From positions 123-5,942 of the forward strand of contig NVTX01000061.1 of the NCBI GenBank assembly GCA_002401735.1: a stretch of DNA of 5,820 nt, in the 5' to 3' direction. The notes below the pieces were generated by a model. It worked only from the letters and a program-made list of their open reading frames with translations. It searched no databases and had not been told where the DNA came from. Made by a program: the position numbers and the translations under genes. Positions 1 through 4,606 of this stretch are shown piece after piece (the stretch's first letter is position 1; each line of letters begins with the position of its first letter). Source of the stretch: Methylophilaceae bacterium (GTDB taxonomy: Bacteria > Pseudomonadota > Gammaproteobacteria > Burkholderiales > Methylophilaceae).

Positions 1-242
1 CACGACAGGCGGTGGTTGATTGCGTGGCTGAGATTGACGCCACCCGATCGGATGAAGTGCCTAAAGTGTTTACTAAAATCCATATCCATTTTGTGGTGAC
101 AGGCAATGATTTAAATGCTGCGCAAGTGGCAAGAGCCGTAAAATTGTCGGCCGAAAAATATTGCTCTGCGTCCATTATGCTGGGTAAAAGTGTAGAGATT
201 ACGCATGGGCATGAAATTAAAATCATTGAGGTGGCTGGATAA
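1..242 (+). CDS. OsmC family protein, C-terminal part (5' end outside window)
   Basis: The open frame is already running at the left edge (first full codon at 3) and ends in TAA at 240-242. About 79 residues are visible. They carry the C-terminal OsmC/YhfA-like signature: a PKVFTKIHIHFVV strand, a helix LSAEKYCSAS, and MLGKSVEITHGHEI at the end. The Cys in KYCS matches the second, conserved cysteine of the OsmC/Ohr thiol-peroxidase fold; the first would lie in the missing N-terminal half. Family members reduce hydroperoxides in the cytoplasm or are of unknown role, and this YhfA-like subgroup is poorly defined. A GTG at 12 is an internal valine codon and not a start, because the frame and homology continue upstream of it. 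The stop codon overlaps the next ATG (TAATG), which indicates an operon with the VOC gene. Confidence 0.85.
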   Translation, partial: RQAVVDCVAEIDATRSDEVPKVFTKIHIHFVVTGNDLNAAQVARAVKLSAEKYCSASIMLGKSVEITHGHEIKIIEVAG

Positions 243-643
243 TGAATCAACCGAAAGGCATGGTAGGTATACGCCATGTTGCTTTGTTTGTTAAAGAGCT
301 GGAAGTGGCAGTCGACTTCTATACGCAAGTGATGGGGATGCGCATTGAATGGCAGCCTGATGCAGATAATGTGTATCTAACGAACGATGGTGATGTCTAT
401 GCTTTGCATCGTGTTGATTACACGCCTAGCGCAGATCAACGTTTGGATCATATTGGATTCGTACTTGATAGCTTAGAAGCGGTTGATGATTGGTACGACT
501 ACTTTGTAAAGCAAGGGGTGCGTATCACTGAGAAACCTAAAACCCACCGGGATGGTGCACGCGGATTTTATTGCTTAGATGCTGTTGGGCATTTGTTAGA
601 GCTAATCTATCACCCGCCAATCGCTAAAACTTTACAACGCTAG
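242..643 (+). CDS. VOC family protein (glyoxalase/dioxygenase fold)
   Basis: This 133-residue protein has the length of a single VOC unit, with two beta-alpha-beta-beta-beta modules. Module 1 opens with IRHVALFVKELEVAVDFYTQVMGM and module 2 with LDHIGFVLDSLEAVDDWYDYF. Candidate metal ligands are His12, His70 and Glu120 (in GHLLELIYHP), the usual VOC positions. The strand that often gives a glutamate has YALHR here, so His56 may be a fourth ligand or the site may be three-ligand. VOC proteins include glyoxalase I, fosfomycin-resistance enzymes, extradiol dioxygenases and epimerases; the sequence does not settle the substrate. The ATG at 242-244 is preceded by GAGGTGG (228-234) at 7 nt spacing, and overlaps the OsmC stop, so translation is probably coupled. 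It ends 2 bp before the stop of the opposing DUF2322 gene, with no clear terminator. Confidence 0.88.
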   Translation: MNQPKGMVGIRHVALFVKELEVAVDFYTQVMGMRIEWQPDADNVYLTNDGDVYALHRVDYTPSADQRLDHIGFVLDSLEAVDDWYDYFVKQGVRITEKPKTHRDGARGFYCLDAVGHLLELIYHPPIAKTLQR

Positions 644-645
644 GT

Positions 646-963
646 TTAAGGCGCGATTACTTTTACCGTTAGCGGTGCTTTGTTTTGAATGATAGCGACC
701 AAGCGATCAATGTTGGGATGTTTGCCTGGGTTGGCTTCGGCATCTGCCGTGTGCTCACAGTACAGAGATAACCCCTCAGTTGCGGCTTCGACACTAATGC
801 TGCCAAACGTTTTGTAAAGGTAATTAAACATTTTGATAGAGCCTGTACTGCCCGGTTTATTCTCAATCACGCCTGCTGATGTGCCGTTTCCAAAGGAAAG
901 TTCTATCCGTTGAATATTGTCGGCATCGCCTAGCTTTGGTAATACATCACTAAATTTCTGCAT
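646..963 (-). CDS. DUF2322 family protein of unknown function
   Basis: This 105-residue small, soluble-looking protein has no signal peptide or membrane segment. The features I associate with the DUF2322 family are an early RIELSF strand, an IENKPGSTGSIKMFNYLY block (residues about 34-51), a SVEAATEGLSLYCEHTADA segment and a near-invariant looking PGKHPNIDRL block toward the C-terminus. The length agrees with the family. No catalytic residues or function are known to me; the single Cys (in LYCEHTADA) is not in an obvious motif. It lies 17 bp downstream of coq7 on the same strand and is probably co-transcribed with it. The only ribosome-binding-like element, TAAAGGA, overlaps the coq7 stop codon and sits an unusually long 13 nt before the ATG. 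The family assignment is from memory of its conserved blocks. Confidence 0.75.
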   Translation of the reverse strand: MQKFSDVLPKLGDADNIQRIELSFGNGTSAGVIENKPGSTGSIKMFNYLYKTFGSISVEAATEGLSLYCEHTADAEANPGKHPNIDRLVAIIQNKAPLTVKVIAP

Positions 964-980
964 CTTTTGTTTTATATCCT

Positions 981-1601
981 TTAAACGTAATAGGCCGTGC
1001 TGGTCATTATTTTTGAAGAAATCTTCATGACCGTTTTAATTGTTTTTGGTAGCTCTGCTCCACCTAGATCAATCGCTACTTGCGCATGCGACATTTCGTC
1101 CGTGTGCATTTGTTCAAGAATAGCTCTTGTTTTCATATCTTCCGCAGGAATCTTTTCCAAATGACTAGAGAGGTGAGTACTGACTTGTTGTTCAGTTTCT
1201 GCCAAAAACCCCAAGTTCCATTTGTCACCAATGGCGCCAGCAACAGCGCCTAAGGTAAAGCTACCGATATACCAGATAGGGTTGAGCAAACTTTTTCTAC
1301 CGCCAAGTTCTTTAATGCGCGACTCGCACCAAGCAAGGTGGTCGGTTTCTTCATCTGCTGCATGTTGCAGTGATTTTACAATGGTTGGGTTCCTTGAGGT
1401 GAAAGCCTGCCCGCTATATAACGCTTGTGCACAGATTTCTCCCACATGATTCACACGCATTAGCGCAACTACTTTTTGTTTCTGATCATCAGCAAGGGAC
1501 TCTTCAATATCGGCATCTGGATGCACGCGCGTAGCTCTCGCCTCCGTAAATACCGTGCGTAATGCGGTATCAAATGTATTAATCAAGTTATCAATTAGCA
1601 T
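981..1601 (-). CDS. coq7: 2-polyprenyl-3-methyl-6-methoxy-1,4-benzoquinone monooxygenase (ubiquinone biosynthesis)
   Basis: This 206-residue di-iron hydroxylase carries out the last hydroxylation of the ubiquinone ring (5-demethoxyubiquinol to demethylubiquinol), at the cytoplasmic face of the membrane. All six carboxylate/histidine ligands of the Coq7 four-helix bundle are present: Glu55 (NHVGE), Glu85 and His88 (EETDH, an ExxH), Glu137 (TEQQV), and Glu169 and His172 (EMSH, a second ExxH). The hydrophobic stretch around residues 108-132 (PIWYIGSFTLGAVAGAIGD) is the usual membrane-associating hairpin. Length and the N-terminal INTFDTALRTVF match proteobacterial Coq7, which supports this start. 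The bases before the ATG (CTCTCCCC) contain no Shine-Dalgarno sequence, which is odd. It is cut off from the upstream ctp gene by a terminator, so it needs its own promoter in 1602-1658; DUF2322 follows 17 bp downstream. Confidence 0.95.
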   Translation of the reverse strand: MLIDNLINTFDTALRTVFTEARATRVHPDADIEESLADDQKQKVVALMRVNHVGEICAQALYSGQAFTSRNPTIVKSLQHAADEETDHLAWCESRIKELGGRKSLLNPIWYIGSFTLGAVAGAIGDKWNLGFLAETEQQVSTHLSSHLEKIPAEDMKTRAILEQMHTDEMSHAQVAIDLGGAELPKTIKTVMKISSKIMTSTAYYV

Positions 1602-1658
1602 GGGGAGAGTTTAATTTAATTTGCCATTAAAGTAACGAGTTTATCGGTTTTAAGTCAC

Positions 1659-1689
1659 AAAAAACCCCACGGAGACACTCTCTGTGGGG
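1659..1689 (-). terminator. Intrinsic terminator after ctp
   Basis: Read on the minus strand, 20 bp after the ctp stop codon, there is an 11-bp stem (1689-1679 pairing with 1675-1665, arms CCCCACAGAGA and TCTCCGTGGGG, one A/C mismatch) closed by a 3-nt loop. It is followed directly by six T residues (1664-1659). A GC-rich stem plus a T tract on the minus strand fits rho-independent termination of ctp and isolates coq7 as a separate transcription unit. On the plus strand there is no T tract after the stem, so termination is one-directional. Confidence 0.88.
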
Positions 1690-1709
1690 CTGGTAGTGGT
1701 TAGGAGAAG

Positions 1710-3149
1710 TTACTTGTTAAGTGCTGCTTCTACTTTTTCTTCCGGCATTGTTTCAACTGGTAATCCTTTGAGTACATTCATCGCTTGCACAAATTGGATG
1801 TCGTCTTTAGAGGTTGGCTCAATAGGCCCTTTCGGCTCAGCAAACTTTGCTTCTTTGGCTTTTTTAAGGGCGGCGGCTTTTTTCTTATCGGCTTCTTTAG
1901 CTAATTTCTTAGCCTCCGTTTTTTTAGCATCCTCATCTGTTGGGTTAGATAAGTGACCTTTTAAATCTGCTTCATGAATATTGTAGGATTGATCAGAACC
2001 ATCGCTGACTTTAATATCAGGCTCAATGCCTTTTGCTTGAATGGAGCGACCCATCGGCGTGAAATAACGCGCCGTGGTGAGTTTGATTGCACTACCGTTG
2101 TTCAATGGCAGTATGGTTTGTACAGAACCTTTACCAAAGCTTGTGACGCCTAAAATAGTGGCACGTTTGTGGTCTTGTAATGCACCAGCAACAATCTCAG
2201 ATGCGGATGCTGAACCGGCATTCAATAAAACGACCATCGGTGTACTCTTGTAGTCTTCAGGCACATTGATTAAATAGTCTGATTTTCCGCGGCGCGCATA
2301 GTCTCTAGGGTTTGCTTTTAATTGCATGATAGAGTCTTCTACACGCCCCTCGGTATATACAATCAGTTTGTCTTTAGGTAAGAATGCAGCAGAAACGCCT
2401 ACTGCAGCATCTAGTAACCCACCTGGGTTATTACGTAAATCAAGGATTAAACCTTTGAAGGGTCCTTCATTTTGTTTTTGTAGTGAAATCAATGCTTTTG
2501 CTAAATCCTCACCGGTATGTTCTTGGAACTGAGTAATCCGCACGTAGGCATAATCTTTTTCGATATATTTATTTTTAACACTTTGCGTTTTGATAATGGC
2601 GCGTGTAATGGTAAATGTGAGAGGGGCGCCTGCATTTTTACGTAATACGGTGAGGGTAAGATCTGTGCCTGGTACGCCACGCATAATCTTAACGGCATCA
2701 TTTAATGTCATGCCTCTCACTTGCTCCTCATCTAGTTTCATAATGAGATCGCCAGACTTTAGCCCGATTTTGTAAGCGGGACTGTCTTCGATAGGGGTCA
2801 CAACTTTGACTAAGCCATCTTCCATGGTGACTTCAATGCCTAATCCACCAAATTCACCTTGTGTGCCAGCTTGTAAATCTTTATAGGCATCTTTGTCCAT
2901 ATAAGCAGAATGTGGATCTAGTCCTTGAAGCATGCCGGTTAACGCTTCATTGATAAGTTTTTTATCTTCAACTGCTTCTACATAATCACTTTTTACTTTG
3001 CCAAACACTTCGGCAAATACACGGAGGTCGTCAACAGGCAATTCGGAAACGCCTAATTTTGCAGCAAGCGCAGTTATGTTAAGGCTGATAATGAGCCCGA
3101 TAAAGATGCCAGACATGATTAAGCCAAATTTTTTAAAAGTCGTGCGCAT
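1710..3149 (-). CDS. ctpA: S41 family C-terminal processing peptidase (Ctp/Prc-type)
   Basis: This 479-residue exported serine protease removes or recognises C-terminal tails of envelope proteins; relatives regulate peptidoglycan hydrolases in the periplasm. A positively charged start (MRTTFKK) and hydrophobic stretch to about residue 30 (ITALAA) form a signal peptide or anchor. Then come an N-terminal helical region (to about 95, with LQGLDPHSAYMD), a PDZ domain (about 97-185, GGLGIEV to the hydrophobic groove) and the S41 core (about 195-380). The core has LDLRNNPGGLL, the nucleophile Ser315 in GSASASE, Lys340 in FGKG and Gln344, spaced as in the CtpB/Prc Ser-Lys-Gln triad. Residues 408-437 are a Lys/Ala-rich linker, then a tail with DDIQFVQAMNVLKG. 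The ATG at 3149 has AAAAAAGG about 6 nt upstream. The gene often sits after envC, but here a divergent SelW-like gene lies upstream. The exact subfamily name is uncertain. Confidence 0.94.
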   Translation of the reverse strand: MRTTFKKFGLIMSGIFIGLIISLNITALAAKLGVSELPVDDLRVFAEVFGKVKSDYVEAVEDKKLINEALTGMLQGLDPHSAYMDKDAYKDLQAGTQGEFGGLGIEVTMEDGLVKVVTPIEDSPAYKIGLKSGDLIMKLDEEQVRGMTLNDAVKIMRGVPGTDLTLTVLRKNAGAPLTFTITRAIIKTQSVKNKYIEKDYAYVRITQFQEHTGEDLAKALISLQKQNEGPFKGLILDLRNNPGGLLDAAVGVSAAFLPKDKLIVYTEGRVEDSIMQLKANPRDYARRGKSDYLINVPEDYKSTPMVVLLNAGSASASEIVAGALQDHKRATILGVTSFGKGSVQTILPLNNGSAIKLTTARYFTPMGRSIQAKGIEPDIKVSDGSDQSYNIHEADLKGHLSNPTDEDAKKTEAKKLAKEADKKKAAALKKAKEAKFAEPKGPIEPTSKDDIQFVQAMNVLKGLPVETMPEEKVEAALNK

Positions 3150-3216
3150 GTATTGCCTTTTTTGTTAAAAATATAAATTGATTTCAATCTTACAAGTGTA
3201 TAAGAACAGCTAACGA

Positions 3217-3222
3217 TATAAT
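3217..3222 (+). promoter_or_regulatory. Candidate -10 element for the SelW-like gene
   Basis: A perfect TATAAT lies 71 bp before the GTG start. The bases at the -35 distance (around 3193-3200, AAGTGT) match poorly, and there is no TGn extension, so this would be a weak or activator-dependent promoter. A second option upstream is TTGATT (3178-3183) with TATAAG (3199-3204) at a short 15-bp spacing. Neither can be confirmed from sequence alone. Confidence 0.35.
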
Positions 3223-3245
3223 AGGTTCATTTTGTGATAATTCAA
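3218..3245 (-). promoter_or_regulatory. Candidate sigma70 promoter for ctp
   Basis: On the minus strand TTGAAT (3245-3240, 4 of 6 to the -35 consensus) is followed after 16 bp by TATTAT (3223-3218, 5 of 6 to the -10 consensus). Transcription would start near 3211, giving a leader of about 60 nt before the ctp ATG. The -10 overlaps the candidate -10 of the divergent gene. It is inferred from consensus matching only. Confidence 0.4.
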
Positions 3246-3281
3246 ATGGTTTTTATCGTTTGCGGTGTAATTATAAGTAAT

Positions 3282-3288
3282 AAGGAGG
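3282..3288 (+). promoter_or_regulatory. Strong Shine-Dalgarno site fixing a GTG start
   Basis: AAGGAGG lies 5 nt before the GTG at 3294-3296 and is a near-perfect anti-16S match. It decides the choice of a GTG rather than an ATG start for the SelW-like gene; the next in-frame ATG (residue 24) falls after the CxxC motif. Confidence 0.85.
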
Positions 3289-3293
3289 CGTAA

Positions 3294-3572
3294 GTGAGTA
3301 ACTTACATCAAGTTGAAATTGAATACTGTACGCAATGTCGATGGTTATTACGCGCTGCTTGGATGTCGCAAGAGTTATTGACGACATTTGAGCAGGATTT
3401 GAAATCGGTTGCTTTGGTGCCAGGCACGGGTGGCATATTTGAAGTGCGTTTGAATGGTGACGTGTTGTATGCAAGAAAAAAAACGGGGCGTTTTCCTGAA
3501 TCTAAAGAACTGAAGCAGCTTATTCGTGATCAAATTGATCCTGATCGAAACTTGGGTCACAGCGATAAGTAA
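3294..3572 (+). CDS. SelT/SelW/SelH (Rdx) family thioredoxin-like protein, Cys form
   Basis: This 92-residue protein matches the size of bacterial SelW-like proteins. The first beta strand VEIEYCTQCRW carries a CxxC pair, Cys12 and Cys15, at the position where animal SelW has CxxU. There is no in-frame TGA here, so this is the cysteine form. The later GTGGIFEVRLNGDVLYARKKTGRFPESKELKQLIRDQI region is typical of the fold: a GxFEV strand, a GRFPE turn and a C-terminal helix. No signal peptide is seen, so it is cytoplasmic. The family is presumed to do thiol-disulfide chemistry, but its physiological partner in bacteria is not established. It is transcribed away from ctp, and its TAA directly abuts the stop of the opposing NlpC/P60 gene. 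Confidence 0.9.
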   Translation: MSNLHQVEIEYCTQCRWLLRAAWMSQELLTTFEQDLKSVALVPGTGGIFEVRLNGDVLYARKKTGRFPESKELKQLIRDQIDPDRNLGHSDK

Positions 3573-4088
3573 TTAGTTAATAGCCACTTCGTCTAGTCGT
3601 TTGGCGCCATTAAACCGTTTTTTCCAATAGCTGGTATGCATGCTTTCTACCCTGACAACGCTACCCGTGCGCGGCGCATGAATAAACTTGCCATTGCCGA
3701 TATAAATGCCCACATGAGAAAAGGCCCTCCTTGTCGTGTTAAAGAAGACTAGATCGCCTGCGGTGAGCTCATTTTTATTGACGGACTGACCGATGCGACT
3801 AATGCCACGTGACGTCCGAGGCAGCTTAAGGTTGGCGGCTTTGCTATAAACGTAGTGCACAAAGCCGCTGCAATCAAACCCTGTTTCAGGAGAGGATCCG
3901 CCATATTTGTATTTAATCCCTTTTAGACTCATTGCGCTTAAGAGTACTTCTTGCGCCGTATTGTTTTCAACGGTATTTAAAAAGGTAATAGTGATGCCCG
4001 CTGCATTTTGTGTGCTTACATTGGCAATAGCAAATGAGGGAAACAATATATGAGCAATGAAGCCGAGGGAAAGAATGAGATGTTTCAT
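3573..4088 (-). CDS. NlpC/P60 (C40) family peptidoglycan endopeptidase, exported
   Basis: This 171-residue protein starts with a signal peptide (MKHLILSLGF through FAIA, about residues 1-22) and goes straight into one NlpC/P60 domain (about 45-165). The cysteine-peptidase triad is visible: Cys73 in GFDCSGFVHYVY, His125 in FSHVGIYIG and His137 in FIHAPR. The classic LPRTS and LTAGDLVFF blocks lie between. Such enzymes cut peptide stems of peptidoglycan (commonly D-Glu to diamino acid) in the periplasm. There is no SH3b or LysM targeting domain and no lipobox cysteine. The ATG at 4088 has no nearby strong ribosome-binding site; an AAGG lies 13 nt upstream inside a hairpin arm. It follows the Gly-rich small gene by 53 bp on the same strand, and its stop touches that of the SelW-like gene. 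Confidence 0.93.
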   Translation of the reverse strand: MKHLILSLGFIAHILFPSFAIANVSTQNAAGITITFLNTVENNTAQEVLLSAMSLKGIKYKYGGSSPETGFDCSGFVHYVYSKAANLKLPRTSRGISRIGQSVNKNELTAGDLVFFNTTRRAFSHVGIYIGNGKFIHAPRTGSVVRVESMHTSYWKKRFNGAKRLDEVAIN

Positions 4089-4101
4089 GATGATTTTGAA
4101 G

Positions 4102-4128
4102 CCTTACCCTGATGAAGCAAGGGTAAGG
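4102..4128 (-). repeat. Perfect inverted repeat (hairpin) between the Gly-rich gene and NlpC/P60
   Basis: The arms CCTTACCC and GGGTAAGG (4102-4109 and 4121-4128) pair perfectly, and a further T-A pair closes a 9-nt loop. On the minus strand the hairpin begins 13 nt after the Gly-rich stop and ends 13 nt before the NlpC/P60 ATG. No T tract follows on either strand, so it is not a standard intrinsic terminator. The downstream arm contains the only Shine-Dalgarno-like AAGG of the NlpC/P60 gene. It could be a partial terminator, an RNA-stability element or a translation brake. Confidence 0.7.
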
Positions 4129-4141
4129 TTATCGTGCGTCG

Positions 4142-4438
4142 CTATTTTGATTTAGCCATTGCATTTTTAACAAGGCCAACGAGGGCTAGTAATACGCCAC
4201 CACCGATACCACCACCAGCTACCTGGCTGACGATTGTCGCGATATCGATACCACCTGCGCCTGCAGCGGCTGCGCCACCCATCCCTAACATGCCGAGCAA
4301 TTGTCCTCCAGCGGCTCCGCCAAGAATACCAACGACTGAGTTTAATGCTGTGCCAAGACTTGATTTTTTCATTAAGCTGCCAGCGACATTGCCGCCTACA
4401 GCACCACTTACTAGTTGAACAATAAGACCTAAATCCAT
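4142..4438 (-). CDS. Small glycine-zipper hydrophobic protein of unknown function
   Basis: This 98-residue protein is dominated by Gly, Ala, Val and Leu. Three glycine-hinged hydrophobic segments stand out: VSGAVGGNVAG (about 10-20), ILGGAAGGQLLG (about 38-49) and VAGGGIGGGVLLALVG (about 73-88). Two short linkers separate them: KKSSLGTALN, and an Ala/Gly-rich stretch leading into GIDIATI. The tail is basic (VKNAMAKSK). This pattern of small residues every 3-4 positions suggests helical hairpins that pack or oligomerise in a membrane. I recall similar uncharacterised proteins in many proteobacteria, but know no function. Two ATG codons are adjacent (4441 and 4438). AGGAGG at 4449-4444 is 2 nt from the first and 5 nt from the second, so I chose the second. 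NlpC/P60 follows on the same strand after a hairpin. Confidence 0.75.
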   Translation of the reverse strand: MDLGLIVQLVSGAVGGNVAGSLMKKSSLGTALNSVVGILGGAAGGQLLGMLGMGGAAAAGAGGIDIATIVSQVAGGGIGGGVLLALVGLVKNAMAKSK

Positions 4439-4443
4439 CATAA

Positions 4444-4449
4444 CCTCCT
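4444..4449 (-). promoter_or_regulatory. Shine-Dalgarno site of the Gly-rich gene
   Basis: AGGAGG on the minus strand is a perfect anti-16S match. It sits 5 nt before the ATG at 4438 and only 2 nt before the ATG at 4441, which favours the second methionine as the start. Its strength implies that the small protein is translated well. Confidence 0.8.
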
Positions 4450-4563
4450 ATTAGTGTTGTTTATTTTAGATATTGAATCGTTTACGGCATCATGAAGGCT
4501 ATCAGGCAATAGGCGTTAACACAAGCATTCGCTATCATATCATCTTGTTTTGTATACTATTGT

Positions 4564-4584
4564 TGCATTTAATTCATGAATGCA
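4564..4584. repeat. Nested palindromes upstream of yoaA
   Basis: A perfect 10-bp palindrome ATTCATGAAT (4572-4581) is overlapped by a second inverted repeat, TGCATT (4564-4569) with AATGCA (4579-4584), separated by 9 bp. If transcription starts near 4607, these sit at about -43 to -23, where a dimeric repressor or activator could bind. The sequence does not match the classic LexA box (CTGT-N8-ACAG). It is only a candidate operator. Confidence 0.4.
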
Positions 4585-4590
4585 TATTCG

Positions 4591-4599
4591 TGGGATAAT
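4591..4599 (+). promoter_or_regulatory. Candidate extended -10 promoter of yoaA
   Basis: TGGGATAAT fits the extended -10 pattern (TG, one base, then GATAAT, 5 of 6 to TATAAT). It ends 7 bp before the A of the ATG at 4607, so transcription would start at or beside the start codon and give a leaderless or nearly leaderless mRNA. No good -35 hexamer is present at 16-18 bp, which extended -10 promoters tolerate. A rival -10, TATACT at 4553-4558, would give a leader of about 40 nt. Confidence 0.4.
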
Positions 4600-4606
4600 C
4601 TGGGCC

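Noticed and set aside
665..685. Possible terminator ACCG-loop-CGGT followed by T-rich bases after the VOC gene
   Set aside because: The stem is only 4 bp and the T tract is interrupted by G. It lies inside the DUF2322 coding end and is too weak to call.
1684..1956. Plus-strand 90-residue open frame
   Set aside because: It is antisense to the C-terminal part of ctp, and begins inside the ctp terminator hairpin. Its Ala/Phe/Leu bias is explained by the Lys/Ala-rich insert on the other strand.
3271..3560. Minus-strand open frames opposite the SelW-like gene
   Set aside because: They are antisense to a well-supported gene with a strong ribosome-binding site and CxxC fold, and have no recognisable features of their own.
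4134..4418. Plus-strand 94-residue Pro/Ala-rich open frame
   Set aside because: It is the antisense shadow of the Gly-rich gene (Gly codons read backward as Pro/Ala), with no ribosome-binding site. The minus-strand gene has a perfect one.
4540..4606. LexA (SOS) box upstream of yoaA
   Set aside because: I looked for CTGT-N8-ACAG and close variants and found none. The palindromes present have a different core.
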